DNA from: Pararoseomonas baculiformis
GTDB taxonomy: Bacteria; Pseudomonadota; Alphaproteobacteria; Acetobacterales; Acetobacteraceae
Length of the DNA stretch: 64,000 bases
Assembly: GCF_017813395.1 (NCBI RefSeq)
Contig: NZ_JAGIZB010000017.1
Coordinates: 1 to 64,000 of the forward strand
Direction: 5' to 3'
The translations under genes were made by a program, and so were the position numbers. Below are positions 20,950 to 29,648 of the stretch, in pieces (position 1 is the first letter of the stretch; the number at the start of each line of letters is the position of its first letter). The notes under the pieces are model-generated. The model was not told the origin of the DNA. It worked only from the letters and a program-made list of their open reading frames with translations, and did no database searches.

Positions 20950-21004
20950 GGCGGGCACCGCCCGCCCCGGCGGGCAACGCCCGCCCCAGTGGGCGAAGCC
21001 CGCT
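20950..21004. repeat. Three tandem short hairpins between convergent genes
   Basis: Three nearly identical stem-loops stand in a row: GGCGGGC-ACC-GCCCGCC (20950-20966), GGCGGGC-AAC-GCCCGCC (20969-20985) and GTGGGC-GAA-GCCCGC (about 20990-21004). They fill the gap between the kinase and the oxidoreductase and could act as a two-way transcription stop or a REP-like mRNA stabiliser. The third overlaps the last bases before the oxidoreductase stop. Confidence 0.6.
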
Positions 21005-22345
21005 TCAGATCATCCCGGGCTCCTGGATCGGCGATCCATCCACCAGCCGCTCCAGCCGGAAGGGCCGGGGGTCCACGACCGGGTTCGTCCCCAGGATCAG
21101 GTCCGCCGCCAGCCGCCCCGCCCCGGGCCCGATGCCGAAGCCATGCCCGCTATAGCCGGTGGAGAGGAACAGCCCGGGCAGCGCGTCGATCGGGGCGATC
21201 ACCGGCACCGCATCCGGGGTGGAATCGATCCACCCGCCCCAGGTCGCCTCCGCCTTCGTGCCGGCCAGGGCCGGCCAGGATTTGGCAAGCTGCTCCAGCC
21301 CCGGCTCCTCCACGCCCCTGCTCGGCGCGGGGTCCAGCACGCGCATGTCCTCCGCCTCGTAGGGCGCCGGCCCGTCGAAGGACCATTTGCCCGCCAGCGC
21401 GTCCGGCCCCCGGAAGAAGGAGGCGCCCACGCCGAAGCTCACGCTATTCCAGCGGCTCACCAGGGTTGGCCAGAACTTGCGGGCATGGCGGATCCCGCCC
21501 GGCGTCACCTCGATCCGCCCGCGATTCCTCGCGGCCACGATGTAGCCGCCATTCCCACGCCGGCTGATCGTGATGTCGGGCGTGTAGATCCCGCCCTTCG
21601 TCACCTCCGGCGCCGGCCTGGTGAGGAAGACGGTGGAGCGCACGCTGGTCTGCGGCAGGTCCACCCCGTGCCGCCGCAGGAACATCGAGGACCAGGCCCC
21701 GCCCGCCAGCAGCACGGCATCGGTGCGGATCCGCCCGCGCTCGGTGATCACCCCGGCCACCCGCCCGGCCACCATGTCCAGCCCGCGCACCGCGCAGCGC
21801 TGGTGGATGGTCACGCCGAGCTTCTGCGCCGCCTGGGCCAGGGCCGGCACGGCCTTGAACGGCTCCGCCATGCCATCCCGGGGGGAGGAGACGCCGCCGA
21901 TCCAGGCACCGTCGTTTCCCGGCGTCGCCGCCCGCGCCTCCTCGGCCGTCAGCATCCGGCTGTGCACCTGGTATTGCCGGGCCATGTCCACCCAGGCCTG
22001 CCAGCGCGCCATCTCGGACTCGCTGCGGGTCACATAGACCAGCCCGTCGCGCCGGAAGCCGTAATCGCCCCCCGTCTCTGCGGCCAGCCCATCCCAGATC
22101 TCCTGGCTGCGCAGCATCAGCGGGATCTCCCGCTCGTCCCGGTTCTGCACGCGGCACCAGCCCCAGTTCCGGCTGGACTGCTCGCCGGCCACCACGCCCT
22201 TCTCCAGCAGCGCGACCGAACGCCCCGCCTTCGCCAGGAAATAGGCCGCCGCCACCCCCGCGATCCCGCCGCCGATCACGGCGACATCCACCTGGCCCGG
22301 CAGGCCCGGATCATCCTGCACCCGGCTGATGGGCGGCATGGCCAT
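21005..22345 (-). CDS. FAD-dependent oxidoreductase (DAO family)
   Basis: A 446-residue D-amino-acid oxidase/sarcosine oxidase-beta-like flavoprotein. The dinucleotide-binding motif VAVIGGGIAGVAAAYFLAKA is near residue 20, followed by LLEKGVVAGEQSSRNWGWCR, in which SRNWG-type sequence lines the flavin site. The C-terminal FAD motif is LFLSTGYSGHGFGIGPGAGR. These enzymes oxidise secondary or primary amines and amino acids; the substrate is unknown. A Gfo/Idh/MocA oxidoreductase gene lies 30 bases upstream on the same strand, suggesting a two-gene operon for catabolism of an amine or polyol. Confidence 0.88.
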   Translation of the reverse strand: MAMPPISRVQDDPGLPGQVDVAVIGGGIAGVAAAYFLAKAGRSVALLEKGVVAGEQSSRNWGWCRVQNRDEREIPLMLRSQEIWDGLAAETGGDYGFRRDGLVYVTRSESEMARWQAWVDMARQYQVHSRMLTAEEARAATPGNDGAWIGGVSSPRDGMAEPFKAVPALAQAAQKLGVTIHQRCAVRGLDMVAGRVAGVITERGRIRTDAVLLAGGAWSSMFLRRHGVDLPQTSVRSTVFLTRPAPEVTKGGIYTPDITISRRGNGGYIVAARNRGRIEVTPGGIRHARKFWPTLVSRWNSVSFGVGASFFRGPDALAGKWSFDGPAPYEAEDMRVLDPAPSRGVEEPGLEQLAKSWPALAGTKAEATWGGWIDSTPDAVPVIAPIDALPGLFLSTGYSGHGFGIGPGAGRLAADLILGTNPVVDPRPFRLERLVDGSPIQEPGMI

Positions 22346-22375
22346 GAATGCGTCTCCGGTCCAGGAATCGCGGGG

Positions 22376-23362
22376 TCAGCCCGCGGCGGCCGCCTCCAGC
22401 GAGGCCCGCACCGCCGCCTCCACGCGCAAGGCGGCATCCAACGCCGCACGGCCGGCCACACCATCCGCCTCCACCGGCGTGCCGTCCAGGCAGGCGGCGG
22501 CGAAAGACGCGTGCTCGGCCTCCAGGCTGTCGCTCTCCGCCCAGGTGGCGCGCGAAAGCCCATGGCCGGGAACCTGCTCCAGCGCCTCGCCCTCGCCGCG
22601 CCGCACCCAGAACATCTCCCGCTTCAGGTGGTCCAGGTTCAGGTAGCCCGCATCCCCGAAGACCCGCAGCCGGCGCTCCATCTGCAGGGAGACCCGGCTG
22701 GCCGTGATCGTCGCCACCGCGCCGTTCCCGAAGCGCAGCCGCGCATTGGCGATGTCGATGGTGGGGGAGACGACGCGGCTTCCCACCGCATCCACCCCCA
22801 CCAGGGGGCTGCCCGCCAGGGCCAGCGCCAGGTCCAGGTCATGGATCATCAGGTCCAGCACCACCGAGACATCCAGGCTGCGCGGCCGGAAGGGCGCGAT
22901 GCGGATCGCTTCCATGTAGAGCGGCCGCCCTACCCGCGCCGCCAGCCCGCCATCCACGGCGCCCGGACCGCGCAGCGCCCGCATGCCGCCGGAGAACCGC
23001 TCCAGCTGCCCGACCTGCAGCACCACGCCCTTGGCCCGGGCGAGCGAGATCAGGTTGTCCGCCTCATCCAGCGTCGCCGCGATGGGCTTCTCCACCAGCA
23101 CATGCCTGCCCGCCGAAAGCGCCGCATGGGCCAGACCGTGGTGGAAGGCGGTGGGCGCCGCCACGATCACGGCCTCCGCGCGCTCGATCACCGCCTCGGC
23201 CGGAAGGGCGGGGCAGCCTGCCTCCCCCGCCACCAGCGCCGCCCGCTCGGGGTTCGCATCATGTAGCCCGACGAAGTCGAAGCGCGGCCCCCTGGCCGCC
23301 TTCAGCGCATGGAAGCGCCCGAAATGCCCCGCCCCCAGGATCCCAAGCCGCAGACGGCGCAT
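22376..23362 (-). CDS. Gfo/Idh/MocA family NAD(P)-dependent oxidoreductase
   Basis: A 328-residue dehydrogenase. The Rossmann motif RLGILGAGHFGRFHAL is at the N-terminus, followed by the family signature HVLVEKPIAATLDEADNLI containing the catalytic-site Glu-Lys-Pro. DLMIHDLDLALALAG supplies the conserved aspartate and histidine of the active site. Members oxidise sugars, inositol or cyclitols. The frame is open to 23542, but the ATG at 23362 places the Rossmann fold exactly at the N-terminus as in relatives, so that start is used. Probably co-transcribed with the downstream flavoprotein. Confidence 0.9.
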   Translation of the reverse strand: MRRLRLGILGAGHFGRFHALKAARGPRFDFVGLHDANPERAALVAGEAGCPALPAEAVIERAEAVIVAAPTAFHHGLAHAALSAGRHVLVEKPIAATLDEADNLISLARAKGVVLQVGQLERFSGGMRALRGPGAVDGGLAARVGRPLYMEAIRIAPFRPRSLDVSVVLDLMIHDLDLALALAGSPLVGVDAVGSRVVSPTIDIANARLRFGNGAVATITASRVSLQMERRLRVFGDAGYLNLDHLKREMFWVRRGEGEALEQVPGHGLSRATWAESDSLEAEHASFAAACLDGTPVEADGVAGRAALDAALRVEAAVRASLEAAAAG

Positions 23363-23495
23363 ATCCGAATTCCCCAAGAAACCCGGCGGCGTGTAGCAAA
23401 ACCGCGCAAGGGTTGCATCGGGGGGCGCCGGGAAGCATGTTCCGCCCCTGTTTCTCGGGCAATCGCCAGTTCTGACACGGGGGGCCGAACAGGCC

Positions 23496-25100
23496 ATGCT
23501 GTATTTCGCGCGGTGGAAGGTCGCCGCGATCCTGGGCGTCATCGCCCTGGGCCTGCTGCTCTGCGTCCCGAATCTCGTCCCACGCTCGGCCTTGCCGAAC
23601 TGGGCGGCGCGCCAGATCTCCCTCGGCCTCGACCTGCGCGGCGGCTCCTACCTCCTGCTGGAGGTGGACATGAACGCCGTGGTCCGCGAACGGGTCGAGA
23701 GCCTGGTCGATGCGACCCGCACCGGGCTCCGCCAAGCCAATATCGGCTACCTGAACCTCACCGGCGACCCGAACAACCGCCGCCTCTCGCTCCGCGTGCG
23801 CGACCCCGCCCAGGCCGAGGCCGCCGCCACGAGGCTGCGTGAACTGGCCATCCCCGTTCCCGTGCGCGGCTCCGCAACCGGCGCGACCGAGCCGGACATC
23901 ACCGTGACCACGGCGCCCGACGGCACCGTGACCGCCACCCTTTCCGACGCCGCGCTCGTGGCCAAGTCGAGCAACGCCGTCGAGCAGTCCATCGAGATTG
24001 TGCGCCGCCGCATCGACGAGACGGGCGTGGCCGAGGCCCTGATCGCCCGGCAGGGACAGAACCGCGTCCTTGTCCAGCTTCCCGGCGTCGAGGACCCGAA
24101 CCGCATCAAGGAACTGCTGGGCCGCACCGCCCGCATGACCTTCCACCTGCTGGACGAGAACGCGAATCCCACTGCCGGCGCCCCGCCCCCGGGCGTCCAG
24201 TTCCTTCAGGGCGAGGCCCGGGGCGGGCTTCAGCCCGAGCGCTACGCGGTCCGCCGCCGCGTCGAGGTGGATGGCGCCAACCTCTCCGATGCCCGCGCGG
24301 GCCAGGACAGCCGCAACGGCGAATGGGTGGTGAACTTCACCTTCGATTCCGTCGGCACCCGGCGCTTCGCGGAGGTGACGCGCCAGAATGTCGGCCGCCC
24401 CTTCGCCATCGTGCTGGACGAAAAGGTCATCACCGCCCCCGTCATCCGCGAGCCCATCATCGGCGGCTCCGGCCAGATCAGCGGCAGCTTCACCGCCCGC
24501 ACCGCGAATGACGTGGCCGTGCTGCTCCGCGCCGGCGCCCTTCCCGCCCCGCTCACCGTCGTCGAGGAACGCACCGTCGGGCCCGAGCTGGGGGCGGACG
24601 CCATCCGCGCCGGCATGCTCGCCCTGGCTGCCGGCACCGCCTTCGTCTTCCTCTATATGGGCTTCGCCTACGGGCTCTTCGGCTGGTTCGCCAACATCGC
24701 CCTGGCGGTGAACATCATGCTGATGATCGCCGCGCTCTCCCTGCTGCAGGCCACGCTCACCCTGCCCGGCATCGCCGGCATCGTGCTCACCCTCGGCACC
24801 GCGCTGGATGCGAACATCCTCATCAACGAGCGCATCCGCGAGGAGGTGCGCGCGGGCCGGACGCCGATCCAGGCGCTGGAGGCCGGATTCACCAAGGCCT
24901 CGGGCACGATCATGGACAGCAACCTGACAAACCTGATCGCCATGGCCTGCCTCTACGCCTTCGGCTCGGGCCCGGTGAAGGGCTTCGCCGTCACGGTTGC
25001 CATCGGCACCGTGGTCCAGATGTGGACCGCGACCACCCTCGTCCGCCTGATCGTCTCCTGGTGGTATCGCGCGCGCCGCCCGCGCGAATTGCCGGTCTGA
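23496..25100 (+). CDS. secD: Protein translocase subunit SecD
   Basis: A 534-residue RND-type membrane subunit that with SecF uses the proton gradient to pull proteins through SecYEG. One N-terminal membrane segment (about 8-28) is followed by a large periplasmic domain beginning LGLDLRGGSYLLLEVD. Five membrane helices follow from about residue 365, containing the conserved cytoplasmic/membrane motif ALDANILINERIREE. The motif FTKASGTIMDSNLTNLIA is also diagnostic. secF follows after 14 bases. No yajC is seen immediately upstream. Confidence 0.97.
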   Translation: MLYFARWKVAAILGVIALGLLLCVPNLVPRSALPNWAARQISLGLDLRGGSYLLLEVDMNAVVRERVESLVDATRTGLRQANIGYLNLTGDPNNRRLSLRVRDPAQAEAAATRLRELAIPVPVRGSATGATEPDITVTTAPDGTVTATLSDAALVAKSSNAVEQSIEIVRRRIDETGVAEALIARQGQNRVLVQLPGVEDPNRIKELLGRTARMTFHLLDENANPTAGAPPPGVQFLQGEARGGLQPERYAVRRRVEVDGANLSDARAGQDSRNGEWVVNFTFDSVGTRRFAEVTRQNVGRPFAIVLDEKVITAPVIREPIIGGSGQISGSFTARTANDVAVLLRAGALPAPLTVVEERTVGPELGADAIRAGMLALAAGTAFVFLYMGFAYGLFGWFANIALAVNIMLMIAALSLLQATLTLPGIAGIVLTLGTALDANILINERIREEVRAGRTPIQALEAGFTKASGTIMDSNLTNLIAMACLYAFGSGPVKGFAVTVAIGTVVQMWTATTLVRLIVSWWYRARRPRELPV

Positions 25101-25114
25101 GAGAGAACACGCCC

Positions 25115-26110
25115 ATGTTCGGCTTCCTCCGCCGCCCCCTCTTCCGCCTCGTCCCGGACGACACCCGCATCCAGTTCATGAAGGGACGGTTCGCGGGCCT
25201 CGCTCTCTCCGCCATTCTCTCCACCGCCTCCGTCATCCTCGCCTTCAACCCGGGCCTGGAGCAGGGCATCGACTTCAAGGGCGGCATCATCATGGAGGCC
25301 CGCACCCCGGGCCCCGCCGATCTCGGCCAGCTCCGCGGCGCCGTCTCGGGCCTCGGCCTGGGCGATGTGGGCGTGCAGGAATTCGGGGATGCGTCCACCG
25401 TCCTCATCCGCCTGCCCGTCCAGGGTGAGGAAGCGGCGACCCAGCAGGCCGTCTCCCGCGTGCGCGGCGCGCTGGAGCAGGTGGCGCCGGGAGCCCGCAT
25501 CCTGCGCACGGAGGCTGTCGGCAACCGCGTTTCGGCGGAGCTCTTCCAGGGCGGCCTGATCGCCCTCGGCGTCTCGCTGGCCGCGATGCTGATCTACATC
25601 TGGTTCCGCTTCGAGTGGCAGTTCGCCGTCGGCGCCGTCATCACCCTTCTCCTCGACACGACGAAGGTGGTCGGCTTCCTGGCCGTGACGCGGATCGAGT
25701 TCAGCCTCACCACTGTCGCCGCCATCCTCACCATCATCGGCTTCGGCGTGAACGACAAGGTCGTGGTCTATGACCGGATGCGGGAGAACCTGCGCAAGTT
25801 CAAGACGATGCCGCTGCGCGAGCTGATCGACCGCTCGATCAACGAGACGCTGAACCGCACCCTCGGCACCTCCATCACCGTGGCGCTTTCGGCCCTGCCG
25901 CTGGCGCTGTTCGGCGGCGACACCCTCTCGGGCTTCGCCTGGACAATGCTGTTCGGCATCGTTGTCGGCACCTCCTCCTCCATCTTCATCGCGGCGCCGA
26001 TCCTGCTCTTCCTCGGGGAGAACCGGCTGCGCCGCGGCACGGAGGCGCCGGCCAGGCCGGCCCCGGCGGGCAAGGCCCCCGCCACCAGCTCCGCGGGCCG
26101 CCGGGGCTAG
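25115..26110 (+). CDS. secF: Protein translocase subunit SecF
   Basis: A 331-residue partner of SecD. The N-terminal helix is followed by the short periplasmic domain starting GIDFKGGIIMEA, then five membrane helices with the signature GFGVNDKVVVYDRMREN (aspartate in the proton path) and ETLNRTLGTSITVALSALPL. The ATG at 25115 was chosen because it places the usual FxRxPLF region at the N-terminus. It lies 14 bases after secD, with a GAGAGAAC ribosome-site-like sequence. The C-terminal tail is Ala/Pro-rich and not conserved. Confidence 0.97.
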   Translation: MFGFLRRPLFRLVPDDTRIQFMKGRFAGLALSAILSTASVILAFNPGLEQGIDFKGGIIMEARTPGPADLGQLRGAVSGLGLGDVGVQEFGDASTVLIRLPVQGEEAATQQAVSRVRGALEQVAPGARILRTEAVGNRVSAELFQGGLIALGVSLAAMLIYIWFRFEWQFAVGAVITLLLDTTKVVGFLAVTRIEFSLTTVAAILTIIGFGVNDKVVVYDRMRENLRKFKTMPLRELIDRSINETLNRTLGTSITVALSALPLALFGGDTLSGFAWTMLFGIVVGTSSSIFIAAPILLFLGENRLRRGTEAPARPAPAGKAPATSSAGRRG

Positions 26111-26118
26111 CCAGGCCG

Positions 26119-27084
26119 ATGGTCACCCGCCGCGCATGGATCGGTGCGCTCTCCATGGCGGCGGTGGCGCGGCCGGCCGGCGCGCAGATGTCCATTCCCT
26201 ATGTGGCGCCGGTGACCAAGCCGAAGGCCGTCACGCTGCTGCTGGGCTCCCCAAGCGGCAGCGCGACCGATCTCTGGGTCCGCGGCTTCGCGCCCTTCCT
26301 GGAGCGCCACCTGAAGCAGGTGCAGGTCACGGTCGCCAACCGCGTCGGTACGGGCAGCCTGACCGCCCTGCGTGACCTTGCCGATTCCCGCACGGATGGT
26401 TCCGTCATCGCCTATGCCTCCACCCCCTTCCACATCGTGCGGATGGTGGAGCGGGGCGCCGCATCCCTGCTCGACCGCATCACCCTCCTGGGCGCGGTGA
26501 CCGAGGAGCCGGTGATCCTCGTCGCCCATCCGAACACCGAGATCGCCTCCCTGCGCGAAGCGGGGGCCGCCCGCCCCCTCGCCCTGCCGCCCCCGGCCAG
26601 CGCGGCATCCGTCGCCGCCGCCGAGCTCGCCCAGATGCTGCCGCTGGAACAGCTCCACTTTCCCTCCGCCGCCGCCGCGCGGCAGGCCGCCGCCGCCGGC
26701 AATGCCGCCGCGGCCCTCCTCACCCTTTCCGAAGCGGTGGTCGCGATCCGGGAGGGGAAGCTGGTCCCCCTGGCCATCGGAAGCGCCGCCCGCCATCCCC
26801 ACTGGCCCGAAACCCCGACGCTCCGCGAGGTCGGCATCCCGCTGGTCGCCGCCCTGCGCCGCGGCATCGCCGCCCCGGCCGGCATCGCGCCCGAGACGGC
26901 GGCGGCCCTCCCCCGCGCCCTTCGCGCCGCCGTGGCGGACCCCGAGTTCCTCGCCCAGGCCGAGACGCGCGGCATCCTGCCTGTCTTCCGGGATGGCGAA
27001 GCCTGGACGGCCCTTGCCCGCCAGGACCTGGCGGAGCTGACCCATCGCTGGGAAACCTCGCCCTGGCCGCTTAGCGGCGGGTAA
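26119..27084 (+). CDS. Bug/TctC-family periplasmic substrate-binding protein
   Basis: A 321-residue protein of the tripartite tricarboxylate transporter receptor family. The signal sequence begins VTRRAWIGALSMAAVARPAGAQ and has a Tat-like double arginine. The body matches the Bug fold: SPSGSATDLWVRGF, NRVGTGSLTALRDL (carboxylate-binding loop) and TPTLREVGIPL. It starts 8 bases after secF, so it may be read through from secDF. No TctA or TctB membrane genes are nearby, so it is one of the orphan receptors abundant in this kind of genome. It is shorter in the first loop than typical members, and the ligand is unknown. Confidence 0.85.
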   Translation: MVTRRAWIGALSMAAVARPAGAQMSIPYVAPVTKPKAVTLLLGSPSGSATDLWVRGFAPFLERHLKQVQVTVANRVGTGSLTALRDLADSRTDGSVIAYASTPFHIVRMVERGAASLLDRITLLGAVTEEPVILVAHPNTEIASLREAGAARPLALPPPASAASVAAAELAQMLPLEQLHFPSAAAARQAAAAGNAAAALLTLSEAVVAIREGKLVPLAIGSAARHPHWPETPTLREVGIPLVAALRRGIAAPAGIAPETAAALPRALRAAVADPEFLAQAETRGILPVFRDGEAWTALARQDLAELTHRWETSPWPLSGG

Positions 27085-27157
27085 GCGGGGCGCGGGCCGC
27101 CTCATTCTGGCCACATACGCCCCCGGCGGTTATCCTTCGGGCCCTTGGTGGAGGCAG

Positions 27158-28348
27158 GTGCCATTCGTGCCCACTGAACCGGCCCAGGCCGAAGGCCCGC
27201 GGCTCCCTCCCCCCCGGGAGGAGGGCGAGATTCTTGCTGTCCTGCGCAGCCCGCACCTTCTCGCCATGGCGCAGGATGGGCTCCGCAGCATCGGCGCCCC
27301 GCCCGCGCGCCCCATGACCATCGCCGAGGCGATGGCGCGTCTGGTCGGCCCGCACCGCCCGCCGCTTGGCCTTCTTTGCGAACCGCAGCCGGATGCCCCC
27401 GCCTGGTCCAGCTTCCAGGCCGCTGCCCAGGATCCGTTCAGCCCCACCCAGCTGCTGCTGCTCGGCCAGGGGCAGCCGATCCCGCCGGATCCGGCCGCGC
27501 TCGTCATCGCTCTCCGCGCCCTGACCGGGCGCCACGAGGGGAATGACGCCCGTGACGCCGCCGCCCTGCGCCGGGGCCTGGAGGAAGGCGAGGTCGCCCT
27601 GCGCTACCAGCCCATCGTCCGCATCGCGGACCGCGCGCCCGCAGGGCTGGAGGGACTGGTCCGCTGGCTCCGTCCCGATGGCCATCAGGGCACCACGCCG
27701 CTCGGGCCGGATGCCTTCGTCCCGATGGCCGAGCGCAGCGGCCTCGGCCCGGCCCTCACCCGCGCCGTGGCGCAGATGGCCGCGGCCGACATGGCCGCGC
27801 TCCGGCCCGGCCTTTCGCTTCCCGTCTGCATCAACATGCCGCTTCAGGTGGTGCTCCGCCGGGACACCCTGACCTGGCTGCGCCAGCTGGCACGGGCAGC
27901 CCGCCTCCGCCCGGCCTTCCTGGGGGTGGAGCTGACCGAAACCACCCCGGTCCGGGATCCGGCCCCTCTCCTGCGTGCCGTCACCCGGCTCCGCGAGGCC
28001 GGCCATGCCGTCTGGATCGACGATATGAGCCTGGAGGAGAACCGCGACCTCCTTCTCGGCCTTCCCTTCACCGGGCTGAAGCTGGACCGCTTCCTGGTCG
28101 GCGCCATGCCCGGGAGCCGCCGCGCCAGGGCCGAGGTGGAGCGGCTTGTTGCCGCGGCCCATGCCCGCGGCATGCTCGTCACGGCCGAAGGGGTGACGGG
28201 CGCCCGGCTGTGGCGTGCCGTCGCCATGGCCGGTGTGGACCGGGCCCAGGGTTTTGCCGTCGGCCGCCCACTCCCCGCGCAGGCCCTTCCGGCCTGGCTC
28301 CAGGCCTGGCGCGCCGAGCGCCGCATCGCGCCCGAGGCGGTGGGTTGA
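27158..28348 (+). CDS. EAL-domain protein (possible cyclic-di-GMP phosphodiesterase)
   Basis: A 396-residue protein. The first 130 residues have no recognised domain. EAL follows from about residue 145: LRYQPIVRIADRAPAGLEGL then VRWLRPDG, CINMPLQV with the metal Asn, LGVELTETTP, WIDDMSLEENRDLL, LKLDRFLVGA with the catalytic Lys, TAEGV and AQGFAVGRPLPA. The signature ExLxR is EGLVR and the loop-6 DDFG is DDMS. Metal residues remain, but loop changes often reduce activity, so it could be a weak enzyme or a cyclic-di-GMP sensor. No GGDEF domain. GTG start at 27158; GTG 27167 is an alternative with better ribosome-site spacing. Confidence 0.82.
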   Translation: MPFVPTEPAQAEGPRLPPPREEGEILAVLRSPHLLAMAQDGLRSIGAPPARPMTIAEAMARLVGPHRPPLGLLCEPQPDAPAWSSFQAAAQDPFSPTQLLLLGQGQPIPPDPAALVIALRALTGRHEGNDARDAAALRRGLEEGEVALRYQPIVRIADRAPAGLEGLVRWLRPDGHQGTTPLGPDAFVPMAERSGLGPALTRAVAQMAAADMAALRPGLSLPVCINMPLQVVLRRDTLTWLRQLARAARLRPAFLGVELTETTPVRDPAPLLRAVTRLREAGHAVWIDDMSLEENRDLLLGLPFTGLKLDRFLVGAMPGSRRARAEVERLVAAAHARGMLVTAEGVTGARLWRAVAMAGVDRAQGFAVGRPLPAQALPAWLQAWRAERRIAPEAVG

Positions 28349-28381
28349 GGCCACGCGGCACTGGGTTCCTGCTGGTGCTTC

Positions 28382-28406
28382 CCGGAGAGGGCTCCGCCCT
28401 CTCCGG
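28382..28406. terminator. Strong hairpin after the EAL gene
   Basis: CCGGAGAGGGC-TCC-GCCCTCTCCGG forms an 11-base perfect stem with a 3-base loop. It has no T-run. It may terminate the EAL transcript or be part of a dispersed repeat. Confidence 0.5.
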
Positions 28407-28416
28407 ACCTCACCCG

Positions 28417-28437
28417 CCAAGGGCCTGAGGCCCTTGG
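28417..28437. repeat. Perfect 9-base-stem hairpin
   Basis: CCAAGGGCC-TGA-GGCCCTTGG, eleven bases after the preceding hairpin. The paired hairpins look like a REP-type element. Confidence 0.5.
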
Positions 28438-28567
28438 AACCCCGTCTGGCTGCCGCGGATACGATGCGACACGGGGTTTTTGAGGTCTCATCCTGCCTCT
28501 GCAGTCGCCTCCGGTCATGGACCGGAGGCGCACCGTCCGCCGGGCTTTTCCAAACTTCTGAAAGAAG

Positions 28568-28620
28568 ATGATGGTGAGGGGTCCGGGGAGAGGAAGAATT
28601 CCTTCTTCCTCTCCCCGGGA
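28568..28620. repeat. Dispersed palindromic element, copy 1
   Basis: A GATGATGG segment leads into a 16-base perfect stem, arms 28583-28598 and 28603-28618, with loop TTCC. The order GATGATGG, GGTCCG, GAGAGGA, CTCTCCCCGGGA recurs at 56534-56612, so this looks like a repeat family scattered in the genome. Confidence 0.6.
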
Positions 28621-28666
28621 CAGACCGCCACCCCAGGCCGCGAAGATCGGCGGCCCCGTCCGGCGC

Positions 28667-29446
28667 TCAGCGCATGGCGGCGATATCGATCACCTCCGCC
28701 GCACCCGAGACCGGGCCCATCGGCGTTGGCGTCCCGTTTTCCAGGTTGATCTGGTGCAGCACGCCCCCGGCGAGCAGGTAGCCGGTGTTCGTCGTCCCTT
28801 CGGTCAGGATGTCGAAGGCCGCGGAGGCGGGCACGCCTTCGCCGATCCGCCCGCGCACCTGCTGCACCCCGTCATTCGGCGGCGCCTGCAGGTTCAGCTG
28901 CCCCAGCACGGCGTCGATGGTCAGCAACGCGGTCTGCTGCGCGCCCTGCATGCTGTTGGTATAGGCGCCGGCACTGATGCGCGGGCTGGTATCGGCCAGC
29001 GGGGTGCCGGGCTGGTACTTCAGCTGGCCGTCCCGCACCACCTGCCCGTTGTCCACATTCACCCGGAAATTCACCCCCGAGCTGCCCATCAGCCGCAGCC
29101 TGTCCGCCACGGGGTTGAAGTCCACCACGGCGCGCCCGCCGGATTCGAAGCGCTCGCCCAGCTGGCTCACCCGTGTCGCCATGCCGCTCATCGGGTCGAT
29201 CGTCACGATCTGCCCGGAATCGGTCACGCCGTAGAGCTTCCCATCTGCCGGGCGCATGTCGATGCCGAGCAACTGCCCCTCCGCCCCGCGCACCCGCACG
29301 GGGGACGAGGCCCGCCGCGTCTCGCTGTCGATCCGCACCAGGCTTCCGTCGGAGGTCAGGCCGATCAGCGTCGCGCCCTGTGCCATGCCGGACAGGCCGA
29401 GGAAAGCAGCGCCGGTAAGGGCCAGGCGACGAATGGAGGAGGTCAT
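28667..29446 (-). CDS. DUF4394 secreted protein
   Basis: A 259-residue protein with a cleavable signal peptide (MTSSIRRLALTGAAFLGLSG, cut after AQG-A). The body is the DUF4394 beta-propeller-like domain: LIGLTSDGSLVRIDSET, GIDMRPADGKLYGVTDSGQI, VDFNPVADRLRLMGSSGVNF with RVNVDNGQV, and AYTNSMQGAQQTALLTIDA. The biochemical role of the family is unknown; proteins are exported and often found in copies or fused to cell-surface domains. It is convergent with the EAL gene and divergent from the next Bug gene. GGAGA lies before the ATG. Confidence 0.85.
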   Translation of the reverse strand: MTSSIRRLALTGAAFLGLSGMAQGATLIGLTSDGSLVRIDSETRRASSPVRVRGAEGQLLGIDMRPADGKLYGVTDSGQIVTIDPMSGMATRVSQLGERFESGGRAVVDFNPVADRLRLMGSSGVNFRVNVDNGQVVRDGQLKYQPGTPLADTSPRISAGAYTNSMQGAQQTALLTIDAVLGQLNLQAPPNDGVQQVRGRIGEGVPASAAFDILTEGTTNTGYLLAGGVLHQINLENGTPTPMGPVSGAAEVIDIAAMR

Positions 29447-29648
29447 TGGTGTCTCCGTCTGAAAGGCGGGACGCCATGCCCCGCCCTCACGCTACGGAGC
29501 GCCCGGCACGGTGGACGCAGCCCCGGCGATCACAGCGCCGTGAGCCTGTGGCCGGCTTTCCTGTCCAATTCGTCATCCAGCGCTCGATCAGCGGCACATC
29601 CGCCGTCTAAGCTTCCCCGCAACAAGATCACGCAGGGAGACGAAACGG

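Larger units (their letters stand above)
28349..28666. other. Intergenic region filled with hairpins
   Basis: No gene is seen. The stretch lies between convergent genes and holds three strong stem-loops, annotated separately, plus a segment related to 56534-56612. Confidence 0.6.
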
